Shown: positions 1 through 6,612 of the stretch, piece after piece
Layout: each line of letters begins with the position of its first letter
Position numbering within the stretch: position 1 is the stretch's first letter
Source of the DNA: Ileibacterium sp.
GTDB lineage: Bacteria > Bacillota_I > Bacilli_A > Erysipelotrichales > Erysipelotrichaceae
Direction: 5' to 3'
Assembly: GCA_021443945.1 (NCBI GenBank)
Contig: JABUSF010000004.1
Span: 5,625-15,673, forward strand
DNA length: 10,049 nt
Translations under genes and position numbers: made by a program
The notes under the pieces: generated by a model
Seen by the model: the letters and a program-made list of their open reading frames with translations, nothing else
Databases searched by the model: none
Told to the model about the DNA's origin: nothing

Positions 1-419
1 CCAATGTGCATCAGCCGGTTTAAATATTCCGCCTGCAGATCCACTTCATGCCCAATCCACTGGGCAAGGCCTTCAGAAGCCTCAAAATCAGAGGACTGAA
101 CCATTCCGGCCTGAGACAAAACAGCCAGCTCGTTCATGGCCGCATCCAGCATCAGTCTCGGGATTTCATGTTCACGGCCTGCATACCAGGCACAGCAGGT
201 TTCACAGGCCAGAACTTTCTTTTCCAAATAGTCTGCCCAGTCCTGAGTATTGGTTTTGTACAGAGCAGCTGCAAATCTGGCCAGCTGCGCCCGAAGAGCT
301 TCCGTGGAAGCATTCTTGGACTGAAGGTCAATTAATTCAACAAAGCATTGGAAAAGATCATCTTTATACAGATCACAAAACACAGACAGCTCATGAAGCT
401 TCTGAGCTTTTAAGATCAT
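1..419 (-). CDS. Unrecognised protein, N-terminal 139 residues, cut by window edge
   Basis: This is an open frame with no stop from its ATG (417-419) to the window edge, so the C-terminal part is missing. The start is well supported: a Shine-Dalgarno AAAGGAG (430-436) lies 10 nt upstream inside the end of ilvD, and the ATG overlaps the ilvD stop as ATGA, which suggests translational coupling. The visible part begins MILKAQKLHELSVF and looks largely alpha-helical and soluble, with no signal peptide or membrane segment. It has a Cys cluster CETCC near residues 72-76 and Trp at residues 61, 78 and 121. The pattern WADYLEKKVL followed about 25 residues later by an AxNELAxL helix loosely recalls the N-terminal helical part of DUF815-type ATPases of Firmicutes, but the P-loop that would prove this would lie outside the window. 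Family assignment is a guess; its existence as a gene is fairly secure. Confidence 0.75.
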   Translation of the reverse strand, partial: MILKAQKLHELSVFCDLYKDDLFQCFVELIDLQSKNASTEALRAQLARFAAALYKTNTQDWADYLEKKVLACETCCAWYAGREHEIPRLMLDAAMNELAVLSQAGMVQSSDFEASEGLAQWIGHEVDLQAEYLNRLMHI

Positions 420-2074
420 GGCAGGATGGCTCCTTTATCCGCAGAGGAAACCATCTGCGAATAGCGTTTGAGATAACCGCTGATGTTTTCCTTTTTCTTA
501 ATGGGCATTTCTTTTTTCCGGCGTTCAATTTCTTCATCACTCACATTGAGTTTGATGGAGTAGTTCGGAATATCAATGGAGATTTCATCCCCATCTTTTA
601 CATAAGCAATTAAACCACCGGCAACAGCTTCCGGAGAAATGTGTCCAATGGAAGCTCCGCGGGTCGCACCGGAGAATCGGCCGTCTGTAATCAGGGCCAC
701 ATCTTTATCAAGACCCATGCCTGCAATGGCAGAAGTGGGAGAAAGCATTTCTCTCATGCCGGGTCCGCCGGCTGGTCCTTCGTAGCGAATAACAACTACA
801 TCCCCTTTTTTCACTTTTCCGCCGAAGATGCCTTCGATGCATTCTTCTTCGGATTCAAAGACAACGGCAGGTCCGGTATGCACCAGCATTTCAGGAGCCA
901 CAGCCGAACGTTTGACCACACAGCCGTTTTCAGCAATGTTTCCTTTTAATACGGCCAAACCACCGGTTGGAGAATATGGATTATCCAGTGTACGGATGAC
1001 ATCTTCATCACGGTTTACTGCATCGGCAATGTTTTCATGAAGAGTTTTGCCAGTTACGGTCATCACATCACCATTGATCAGACCGGCTTCTTCCAGCTGC
1101 TTCAAAACTGCGTAAACGCCGCCTGCTTCATTCAAATCTTCCATATAGGTCGGTCCGGCAGGAGCCAAATGGCACAGGTTTGGAGTCCGTTCAGAGATTT
1201 CATTGACATGATCCAAATCAATTTCCACTCCGCACTCGTGGGCAATCGCCGGCAGATGGAGCATGGAGTTTGTAGAGCATCCTAAAGCCATATCCGCTGT
1301 CAGTGCATTTTCAAAAGCTTCTGCAGTCATGATGTCTCTTGGACGGATGTTCTTTTCCAGAAGATCCATAATCTGCATGCCTGCATGTTTGGCCAGCTCA
1401 ATACGGCTGGAATAAACAGCTGGAATGGTTCCGTTGCCTTTGAGGCCCATTCCCAGAACTTCTGTCAGACAGTTATGGGAATTGGCTGTATACATGCCGG
1501 AACAGGAGCCGCAGGATGGGCAGGTATTCAGTTCATAGTCCTTCAGTTTTTTCAGATCAATCTTTCCTGCTTTGTAGGCTCCAACAGCCTCAAACATACT
1601 GGAAAGAGAAGTTTTATGCTTATCAATGCGGCCCGCAAGCATCGGTCCGCCGGATACAAAAATGGTTGGAATGTTGACCCGGGCTGCAGCCATCAGAAGG
1701 CCGGGCACGTTTTTATCACAGTTTGGAACCATGACCAGCCCGTCAAAAGCATGAGCCAGCGCCATCGATTCCGTGGAGTCTGCAATCAGGTCACGGGTTA
1801 CCAGGGAATAGCGCATACCGTTGTGTCCCATAGCAATTCCGTCACACACAGCAATGGCCGGGAAAACAATTGGAGTTCCTCCTGCCATGGCCACACCTGT
1901 TTTAACCGCTTCTGTGATTTTATCCAGATTCATATGTCCAGGAACAATTTCGTTGTAGCTGGAAACAATTCCGATTAAGGGTCTGTTGATTTCTTCTTCT
2001 GTTAATCCCAGAGCATGGAGCAGAGAGCGCTGGGGGGCTTTATCAAAGCCTTTCTTCATTACATCACTAGACAT
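416..2074 (-). CDS. ilvD: Dihydroxyacid dehydratase, [4Fe-4S] type
   Basis: This cytoplasmic enzyme dehydrates 2,3-dihydroxyisovalerate and 2,3-dihydroxy-3-methylvalerate to the 2-keto acids that precede valine/leucine and isoleucine. The 552-residue protein is full length for the short bacterial form. Visible family motifs are PNCDK (Cys119), CPSCGSCSGMYTANS (residues 185-198, cluster ligand Cys191) and GRFSGATRGASIGHISPEA near the C terminus with the catalytic Ser. The segment IVPGHMNL (residues 43-50) has Gly where [2Fe-2S] homologues carry a third Cys (TPCNxHL), as in the oxygen-labile E. coli enzyme. The start ATG has AAAGGA 12 nt upstream, a rather long spacing; a second Met at codon 6 is possible but lacks a better site. 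It is separated from ilvC by 69 nt containing a terminator-like hairpin, and its stop overlaps the start of the next gene. It contains no Trp. Confidence 0.97.
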   Translation of the reverse strand: MSSDVMKKGFDKAPQRSLLHALGLTEEEINRPLIGIVSSYNEIVPGHMNLDKITEAVKTGVAMAGGTPIVFPAIAVCDGIAMGHNGMRYSLVTRDLIADSTESMALAHAFDGLVMVPNCDKNVPGLLMAAARVNIPTIFVSGGPMLAGRIDKHKTSLSSMFEAVGAYKAGKIDLKKLKDYELNTCPSCGSCSGMYTANSHNCLTEVLGMGLKGNGTIPAVYSSRIELAKHAGMQIMDLLEKNIRPRDIMTAEAFENALTADMALGCSTNSMLHLPAIAHECGVEIDLDHVNEISERTPNLCHLAPAGPTYMEDLNEAGGVYAVLKQLEEAGLINGDVMTVTGKTLHENIADAVNRDEDVIRTLDNPYSPTGGLAVLKGNIAENGCVVKRSAVAPEMLVHTGPAVVFESEEECIEGIFGGKVKKGDVVVIRYEGPAGGPGMREMLSPTSAIAGMGLDKDVALITDGRFSGATRGASIGHISPEAVAGGLIAYVKDGDEISIDIPNYSIKLNVSDEEIERRKKEMPIKKKENISGYLKRYSQMVSSADKGAILP

Positions 2075-2115
2075 TTGTATTAATTATCCTTTCAGTGTTA
2101 TTCCATAGATAAAGC

Positions 2116-2134
2116 AAAAACCCGCATTGCGGGT
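2116..2134 (-). terminator. Intrinsic-terminator-like hairpin between ilvC and ilvD
   Basis: On the minus strand a GC-rich stem ACCCGC/GCGGGT (2129-2134 with 2120-2125) closes a 3-nt loop and is followed at once by a run of five T, then GCTTT. It lies 10 nt after the ilvC stop and 41 nt before the ilvD start. The stem is only 6 bp, so partial rather than full termination is the likely outcome, giving less ilvD than ilvBNC mRNA. A 3'-end-protecting or RNA-processing role is an alternative. No promoter for ilvD is evident between the hairpin and its start. Confidence 0.6.
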
Positions 2135-2143
2135 CATGCTGTA

Positions 2144-3163
2144 TTAGTTGTTTACAAGTTTGTCTTCGTCAGCCCAGCTGTACAGAGCACGGATTTCTTC
2201 TCCGACTTTGGAAGAGGAATGTTCTTTGCCAAGTTTTCTCATTGCTTTGAAGTGTGCCTGGCCGCCTGCTTCGGACATATCCAGCAGGAAGTCTTTTGCG
2301 AATGTACCATCCTGAATGTCGGAAAGGATTTTCTTCATGGCTTTCTTAGTATCTTCAGTGATGATTTTTGGTCCAGTGATGTAATCACCGTATTCAGCAG
2401 TATTGGAAATGGAATAACGCATGCCTTCGAAACCGGACTGGTAGATTAAATCTACGATCAGCTTCATTTCGTGAATGCATTCAAAGTATGCATTTCTTGG
2501 ATCATAACCGGCTTCTACCAAAGTTTCGAAACCAGCCTGCATCAGGGCAACAACACCGCCGCACAGAACAGCCTGTTCACCGAACAGGTCGGTTTCAGTT
2601 TCCGTACGGAAAGTTGTTTCCAGAACACCGGCACGGGCAGCACCGATTCCGGCTGCGTAAGCAAGACCAAGATCCAGAGCATCTCCAGTTGCATCCTGTT
2701 CAATCGCGATCAGTGCAGGCACACCTTTGTTTTCCTGGTATTCAGAACGTACAGTATGTCCTGGACCCTTTGGAGCGATCATGATGATGTTGACATCAGC
2801 TGGAGGTACGATCTGGCCAAAGTGAATGTTGAAGCCATGGGCAAAGGCAAGAGTTTTTCCGGCTGTCAGGTTTGGTTTGATTTCGGATTCGTATACAGCT
2901 TTCTGTTTTTCATCCGGAATCAGAACCATGATCAGGTCAGCAGCTTTTACAGCTTCTGCAACTGGAAGAACTTCCAGTCCCTGTTCTTTGGCTTTGGCAG
3001 CAGATTTGCTGCCTTCATACAGGCCGACAACAACGTCTACACCAGATTCTTTCAGGTTCAGAGCATGAGCGTGCCCCTGAGAGCCGTAACCAATGATGGC
3101 TACTTTTTTCCCATTCAATTTGTTTAAATCGCAGTCCTGCTGATAAAAAATTCTGTTTTCCAT
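2144..3163 (-). CDS. ilvC: Ketol-acid reductoisomerase, class I
   Basis: This enzyme isomerises and reduces 2-acetolactate (or 2-aceto-2-hydroxybutyrate) to the dihydroxy acid, using NAD(P)H and Mg2+. The 339 residues match class I. Seen in order (numbering from the chosen start): Rossmann motif GYGSQG (25-30), cofactor loop LYEGSKS (48-54), His109 in FAHGFNIHFGQI, Lys132 in APKGPGH, metal ligands Asp192 and Glu196 in TETDLFGEQ, Glu228 and Glu232 in YFECIHEMK, and Ser253 in SISNTAE. I start at the second in-frame ATG (3161-3163): AGAAGGA (3171-3177) is 7 nt from it but only 1 nt from the ATG at 3169. The longer form would add Met-Lys. It lies 28 nt after ilvN. The cofactor loop lacks the Arg that usually follows Gly-Leu, so cofactor preference is uncertain. 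Confidence 0.97.
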   Translation of the reverse strand: MENRIFYQQDCDLNKLNGKKVAIIGYGSQGHAHALNLKESGVDVVVGLYEGSKSAAKAKEQGLEVLPVAEAVKAADLIMVLIPDEKQKAVYESEIKPNLTAGKTLAFAHGFNIHFGQIVPPADVNIIMIAPKGPGHTVRSEYQENKGVPALIAIEQDATGDALDLGLAYAAGIGAARAGVLETTFRTETETDLFGEQAVLCGGVVALMQAGFETLVEAGYDPRNAYFECIHEMKLIVDLIYQSGFEGMRYSISNTAEYGDYITGPKIITEDTKKAMKKILSDIQDGTFAKDFLLDMSEAGGQAHFKAMRKLGKEHSSSKVGEEIRALYSWADEDKLVNN

Positions 3164-3170
3164 TTTCATA

Positions 3171-3177
3171 TCCTTCT
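3171..3177 (-). promoter_or_regulatory. Shine-Dalgarno site that decides the ilvC start
   Basis: The minus-strand sequence AGAAGGA is 1 nt from the first in-frame ATG (3167-3169) and 7 nt from the second (3161-3163). A 1-nt spacer is too short for normal initiation, so the second ATG is preferred. Confidence 0.7.
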
Positions 3178-3191
3178 TTCAATACTTATTT

Positions 3192-3698
3192 TTACTGAGG
3201 CTCATCATCACTTAAGTAATGGCATCCTCTCTGCAGCGCCACAATACCGGTTCGGCACATTTCAAGAATTCCGTATGGCTTCACAACAGTAATAAAGGCG
3301 TCAATTTTTTCAGAATCACCGGTAATTTCCACACACAGCGTGTTGGGTGAAAAATCGATGATTTTGCAGCGGAAGATGTCCACCGCACTGACAATTTCAG
3401 GTCTTGTTTCCGGGGTGTTTTTCAGCTTGATCAATGCCAGTTCCCTGCTGACTCTTTCAGAGGGAACCATTTCCTTCACCAGCTTTACGTTGTACAGCTT
3501 TCTGAGCTGTTTAATGCACTGGGAGCGAATGGCTTCATCCCCGTTGACAGAAATCGTAATTCTGGAATACCCCGGATGTTCTGTTTCACCAACAGTCAGA
3601 GAATTGATGTTGAATCCTCTGCGGGTAAACATACTGGAAACACGTGTTAATACGCCTGAATGGTTTTCCACCAGGCATGCAATTTCAAAGCGTTCCAT
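3192..3698 (-). CDS. ilvN: Acetolactate synthase, regulatory small subunit
   Basis: This is the regulatory partner of IlvB; it raises catalytic activity and carries the valine feedback site. At 168 residues it is the full-length two-domain form: an N-terminal ACT domain (about 1-80) and the C-terminal small-subunit domain (about 85-160). The ACT valine-contact pattern of the family is kept: Asn12 in VENHSGVL, Gly15, and Asn30 in RRGFNINSLTVG. Feedback inhibition by valine is therefore likely (inference). The ATG directly abuts the ilvB stop (TAAATG, no gap), and a G-rich Shine-Dalgarno AAGGGGGAAG lies inside the end of ilvB, so the two subunits are probably translated together in a fixed ratio. 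Some labs use ilvH for this subunit. Confidence 0.95.
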   Translation of the reverse strand: MERFEIACLVENHSGVLTRVSSMFTRRGFNINSLTVGETEHPGYSRITISVNGDEAIRSQCIKQLRKLYNVKLVKEMVPSERVSRELALIKLKNTPETRPEIVSAVDIFRCKIIDFSPNTLCVEITGDSEKIDAFITVVKPYGILEMCRTGIVALQRGCHYLSDDEPQ

Positions 3699-5381
3699 TT
3701 ATGCTTCCCCCTTTGTGGTAATGATCTGATCCATGCTTCCTCCAGGAGGCAGCATTGGAAGTACAAATTCATCTCGGTCAATCGCCGCTTCAATCAGGAC
3801 AGGTCCGGATACGGCCATCGCCTGTGCCATCACGGCCGGCATCTCTTCAAGAGATCGGATGTGATACCCGGGAACACCGAAGGCTTCGGCAATTTTTACA
3901 AAATCTGTCTGACGTTCATCCAGGTTTGTGTTGGAGAAGTGCTGGTTGTAGAACAAGTTCTGCCACTGGCGCACCATTCCAAGGACTTTGTTGTTCATTA
4001 CAACAATCACCACAGGAATCTGGTGAGCAAAAACAGTTGCCAGTTCGTTCAGGTTCATGCCGAAGCTTCCGTCACCGGTAAACAGGATGGTTCTCTTTCC
4101 GGTGGCAAAGGCTGCCCCCACAGCTGCTCCAAGACCGAATCCCATCGTTCCAAGTCCGCCGGAAGTGATGAAAGTCCTGGGTTCCTGGAATGGGAAATAC
4201 TGGGCAGCCCACATCTGGTGCTGTCCGACATCCGTAACGATCGGAGTGGATGGGTCTGCAAATTTGGAAACTTCTGTCACCAGTGCAAAAGGTGTCAAAA
4301 GATTCTTCGGATTTGCCTTTTCAAAAAGAGCTTCTTCTTTTGCCCTTAAATCGGCAATGTGGTTCATCCATGCCTCTTTTTGAACAGGCTCAAGATGGGC
4401 ATTGATCCGCGTCAGGGCTTCTTTTACGTCCCCGCAGACGGTCAGATCCACCTGAACGTTTTTGTTCATTTCAGCAGAATCCACATCCAGGTGAATAATC
4501 TTTGTTTTCTTTGCAAATTTGGCTACGTTTCCGGTGGCACGGTCGGAGAACCTGGCTCCGACGGCAATGATCAGATCAGAATCTGCCATTCCGCGGCTGG
4601 AAGCGAAGTGACCATGCATTCCCTGCATGCCCAGAAAGCGGGGATGCGTGGAAGGCACGGTGGAAAGTCCCATCAGCGTGCTGCCGATTGGGGCATCGAT
4701 CAAATCTGCCATGGCAATGATTTCATTGGTCGCATTGGCTGCGTTTGCACCGCCGCCAATGTAAATGAACGGCTTTTTGGCTTCTTTGATCATTTCAATG
4801 GCTTTGTCAATTTTTGCTGCGCTGACCAGCCGGTCCCGGGCGGGCTGAACCATTTTGGATCCGTTGAATTCCCATTTTCCGTTCTGGACGTCTTTGGGAA
4901 TATCAATCAAAACAGGGCCCGGTCTTCCGGATTTTGCAATCTCAAAAGCCTTTTCTATTGTGTCCTGAAGATCTTCGATGTTTTTCACGAAGAAATTATG
5001 TTTTGTAATCGGAAGGGTAATCCCGGTTATATCACACTCCTGAAAAGAATCTCTTCCAATCAGAGCATTTGATACGTTGCCTGTAATTGCAACCAGTGGA
5101 ACGGAGTCCAGATAGGCAGTTGCGATTCCCGTCACCAGATTGGTAGCTCCAGGTCCGGAGGTAGCAATGACAACTCCGGTCTGTCCGGTTGCACGGGCGT
5201 AACCGTCAGCTGCATGGCAGGCATGCTGTTCATGGGAGCTCAGGATGTGAGTGAGACGGTCCTGGGCTTTGTAGAGTGCATCGTAAAGATCGATCACCTG
5301 ACCGCCCGGATATCCAAAAACAATTTTTGTTCCCTGGGCAATCAATGTTTCGACAACGATGTCTGCTCCTGTCATCAACAT
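3699..5381 (-). CDS. ilvB: Acetolactate synthase, catalytic large subunit
   Basis: This ThDP- and FAD-dependent enzyme condenses two pyruvates to 2-acetolactate, or pyruvate with 2-ketobutyrate, the first common step of branched-chain synthesis. The 560-residue protein has three thiamine-enzyme domains: N-terminal pyrimidine-binding with catalytic Glu51 in SSHEQHACHAADGYAR, a central FAD domain with GARFSDRATG (275-284), and the pyrophosphate domain with GDGSFGMNLNELATV (436-450) ending in Asn463-Asn464. Trp473 in VRQWQ is the conserved substrate-channel Trp. The anabolic type is indicated by the adjoining ilvN. I start at ATG 5379-5381, which has AGAAAGGA 8 nt upstream; the frame is open further up to 5450, but that stretch crosses the promoter -10 box and cannot be fully transcribed. 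Residues at known inhibitor-contact positions differ from the plant enzyme (see findings). Confidence 0.96.
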   Translation of the reverse strand: MLMTGADIVVETLIAQGTKIVFGYPGGQVIDLYDALYKAQDRLTHILSSHEQHACHAADGYARATGQTGVVIATSGPGATNLVTGIATAYLDSVPLVAITGNVSNALIGRDSFQECDITGITLPITKHNFFVKNIEDLQDTIEKAFEIAKSGRPGPVLIDIPKDVQNGKWEFNGSKMVQPARDRLVSAAKIDKAIEMIKEAKKPFIYIGGGANAANATNEIIAMADLIDAPIGSTLMGLSTVPSTHPRFLGMQGMHGHFASSRGMADSDLIIAVGARFSDRATGNVAKFAKKTKIIHLDVDSAEMNKNVQVDLTVCGDVKEALTRINAHLEPVQKEAWMNHIADLRAKEEALFEKANPKNLLTPFALVTEVSKFADPSTPIVTDVGQHQMWAAQYFPFQEPRTFITSGGLGTMGFGLGAAVGAAFATGKRTILFTGDGSFGMNLNELATVFAHQIPVVIVVMNNKVLGMVRQWQNLFYNQHFSNTNLDERQTDFVKIAEAFGVPGYHIRSLEEMPAVMAQAMAVSGPVLIEAAIDRDEFVLPMLPPGGSMDQIITTKGEA

Positions 5382-5400
5382 ATTCGATTTCCTTTCTAAG

Positions 5401-5421
5401 CCGCCAGTGTGGAACTGACGG
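5401..5421 (-). promoter_or_regulatory. Hairpin in the ilvB 5' leader
   Basis: The minus-strand arms CCGTCAGT (5414-5421) and ACTGGCGG (5401-5408) form an 8-bp stem with one G-U pair and a 5-nt loop. It sits just after the predicted mRNA start and ends 3 nt before the Shine-Dalgarno AGAAAGGA (5390-5397). There is no U-run behind it, so it is not a terminator. It may protect the 5' end or modulate initiation; it is far too short for a T-box. Confidence 0.5.
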
Positions 5422-5438
5422 AAGCATAAAGTATGTTT

Positions 5439-5467
5439 TTTATAGCACATGATTTTCCCAAAATCAA
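5439..5467 (-). promoter_or_regulatory. Sigma-A promoter of the ilvBNCD operon
   Basis: The -35 is TTGATT (5462-5467) and the -10 is TATAAA (5439-5444), with a 17-bp spacer and an extended -10 TG one base upstream of the -10 hexamer. Transcription should begin near 5432, giving a leader of about 50 nt. This near-consensus promoter follows the terminator of the upstream operon, so ilvBNCD is an independent unit. Confidence 0.8.
5451..5465. promoter_or_regulatory. CodY-like palindromic operator in the ilvB promoter
   Basis: GATTTTCCCAAAATC is a perfect 6+3+6 inverted repeat that overlaps the -35 and fills most of the spacer. It agrees with the CodY consensus AATTTTCWGAAAATT at 11 of 15 positions, mismatching at both ends and at two central bases. 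CodY is the isoleucine/GTP-sensing repressor of ilv operons in many Firmicutes. The position would block RNA polymerase. The symmetry is seen; the CodY identity is inferred, and another repressor is possible. Confidence 0.45.
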
Positions 5468-5486
5468 TACGAATTGAAATGCGTTA

Positions 5487-5506
5487 CATTTTGTTTCATT
5501 TTCTTT
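5487..5506. repeat. Tandem 10-bp A/T-rich repeat upstream of ilvB promoter
   Basis: Two copies of CATTTTNTTT (5487-5496 and 5497-5506) differ at one base and are spaced one helical turn apart, about 55-75 bp upstream of the predicted ilvB start. On the promoter strand this is an A-rich stretch suited to an UP element or a phased bend. It may also be chance in A/T-rich DNA. Confidence 0.3.
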
Positions 5507-5563
5507 CAAAGCATAATTCTGGCTTTTTTTGTTTCCCTTTGATTCAGCAGCCTCCTTTCAGAC

Positions 5564-5590
5564 AAAAAAAAGACCGCTTAAAAAGCGGTC
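5564..5590 (-). terminator. Intrinsic terminator of the Trp transporter operon
   Basis: On the minus strand an 8-bp perfect stem GACCGCTT/AAGCGGTC (5583-5590 with 5572-5579) has a 3-nt loop and is followed by eight T (5564-5571). It lies 14 nt after the stop of the 70-residue ORF. This is a strong canonical terminator and marks the end of the transporter operon, including that small gene. Confidence 0.93.
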
Positions 5591-5604
5591 ATGCATTTCT
5601 TGGT

Positions 5605-5817
5605 TTACAGAGACTGTGAAACTTCAACTTTCACAACATGTTCTGAAGGTTCTACATCATATGTAATTTTTGAGAAGGACTCCAGGTTGTCAGTCAGAAT
5701 ATTGCGGACAAGATCAAAGACTTTTTCTTCCTGATCCTCGTTCTTGCAGTTATATTCGATGGAGGTTTTCACCTTCTTGCTTACTTTAATAGAGTTCAGT
5801 TCGTCGAGTATTTTCAT
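5605..5817 (-). CDS. Small 70-residue protein of unknown function, last gene of the Trp transporter operon
   Basis: I do not recognise this protein. It begins MKILDELNSIKVSKK and is small, highly charged and mildly acidic, with no signal peptide or membrane segment. The pattern suggests a compact alpha/beta fold: a short N-terminal helix, a strand near SIEYNC, a helix EEKVFDLVRNILTDNL and two strands ITYDVE and HVVKVEVSQSL. It has one Cys (24) and no Trp. The start is the internal ATG at 5815-5817, which has AGAGGT 7 nt upstream; the frame could extend to 5853 but without a ribosome site. It follows the ATPase gene by 45 nt with no promoter seen, and the operon terminator comes right after it. 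Expression should thus follow tryptophan starvation. A regulator or accessory part of the transporter is possible, but nothing in the sequence shows it. Confidence 0.75.
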   Translation of the reverse strand: MKILDELNSIKVSKKVKTSIEYNCKNEDQEEKVFDLVRNILTDNLESFSKITYDVEPSEHVVKVEVSQSL

Positions 5818-5862
5818 GTTCGTTACCTCTAGGCAAAAGAATACACTTATCAACAGCTAAAA

Positions 5863-6612
5863 TCAAATATCGTAGAAATCAATCAGGTCTTTCACTTGCA
5901 GTTTTTCCTTCTCCTCTTTGGAAAAATCCTTCACGATTTTTCCATCGTGGAAAATTAAAAGCCGATCTCCATATTCCAGAGCGTCTTTCATATTATGAGT
6001 AATCATCAGAGCCGTGATCTTTTCGTCTTTAATCAGCTGGCTGGTGATCTGCAGAATCATTTGCGCGGACTTCGGATCCAGAGCCGCTGTGTGTTCATCC
6101 AGCAGAAGCAGCTTGGGAGGGTTGAGCACAGACATCATTAAGGCAACCGCCTGACGCTGTCCTCCGGAGAGCAGCCCAATGGGAGTTTTCAAGCGTTCTT
6201 CCAGCCCCATGTCCAGGCGCTTCAAATTCTTTTTGAAAAACTCCTGATCGGATTTCTGCACCGCCATGGAAAAAGGACCGCGGCTTCTGGAATAGGCCAG
6301 AGCCAGGTTTTCCTCCACTGTCAGATGGGGAGCCGTTCCCTGGGAAGGATCCTGATACAGACGGCCGATATTTTTGGAGCGCTGATGCTCTTTTAAATCC
6401 GTAATGTCTTTTCCATCCAGGAATACCTGCCCTTTGCTGAGTTTGGCCGCACCGGTGACTACATTGAAAAAAGTCGACTTTCCGGCGCCATTGCTTCCCA
6501 GAATGGTGACGAATTCACCAGGCTGAATATGAACGCTCACATCATTCAGAGCGGTTTTTTCCAGGGTAGTTCCTTCATTGAAGACGACGCCCGCATTTTT
6601 AAGTTCAAGCAT
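5863..6612 (-). CDS. ABC transporter ATPase, tryptophan uptake (trpZ-like)
   Basis: This is the cytoplasmic ATPase that powers the adjoining permease. The 249 residues form a single nucleotide-binding domain. Seen in order: Walker A GSNGAGKST (39-47), Q-loop Gln87 in RLYQDPS, signature LSGGQ (148-152), Walker B LLLLDE (168-173) followed by His-Thr-Ala-Ala-Leu-Asp (the D-loop region, with His where many ATPases have Pro), and switch His206 in ITHN. All catalytic residues are present. The start overlaps the permease gene by 8 nt, with AGAGGAAG just upstream, so the two are translationally coupled. The protein has no Trp. The substrate is inferred from the Trp T-box that heads the operon, not from the ATPase itself. 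Confidence 0.92.
   Translation of the reverse strand: MLELKNAGVVFNEGTTLEKTALNDVSVHIQPGEFVTILGSNGAGKSTFFNVVTGAAKLSKGQVFLDGKDITDLKEHQRSKNIGRLYQDPSQGTAPHLTVEENLALAYSRSRGPFSMAVQKSDQEFFKKNLKRLDMGLEERLKTPIGLLSGGQRQAVALMMSVLNPPKLLLLDEHTAALDPKSAQMILQITSQLIKDEKITALMITHNMKDALEYGDRLLIFHDGKIVKDFSKEEKEKLQVKDLIDFYDI

Noticed and set aside
1385..1978. Long plus-strand open frames such as those opposite ilvD, ilvC and ilvB
   Set aside because: They are antisense to well-conserved genes, have no ribosome sites of note and show no protein-like composition.
5230..5427. Possible ilvB leader peptide starting at 5427
   Set aside because: The ATG would be only about 5 nt from the mRNA start, has no ribosome site, has no run of Ile/Val/Leu codons, and its frame runs deep into ilvB.
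5382..5450. Longer ilvB start at 5450 adding 23 residues
   Set aside because: The extension crosses the -10 box and predicted transcription start and has no homology-like sequence; the ATG at 5381 has an ideal ribosome site.
5477..5491. Inverted repeat AAATG-5-CATTT upstream of the ilvB promoter
   Set aside because: Arms of 5 bp in A/T-rich DNA are expected by chance; not enough to call an operator.
5551..5558. Perfect AAAGGAGG Shine-Dalgarno just after the operon terminator
   Set aside because: No ATG, GTG or TTG start with a usable frame follows, and it lies upstream of the ilvB promoter, so it is probably not in any mRNA.
5818..5853. Longer start for the 70-residue protein
   Set aside because: There is no ribosome site before 5853, whereas AGAGGT lies 7 nt before 5817.
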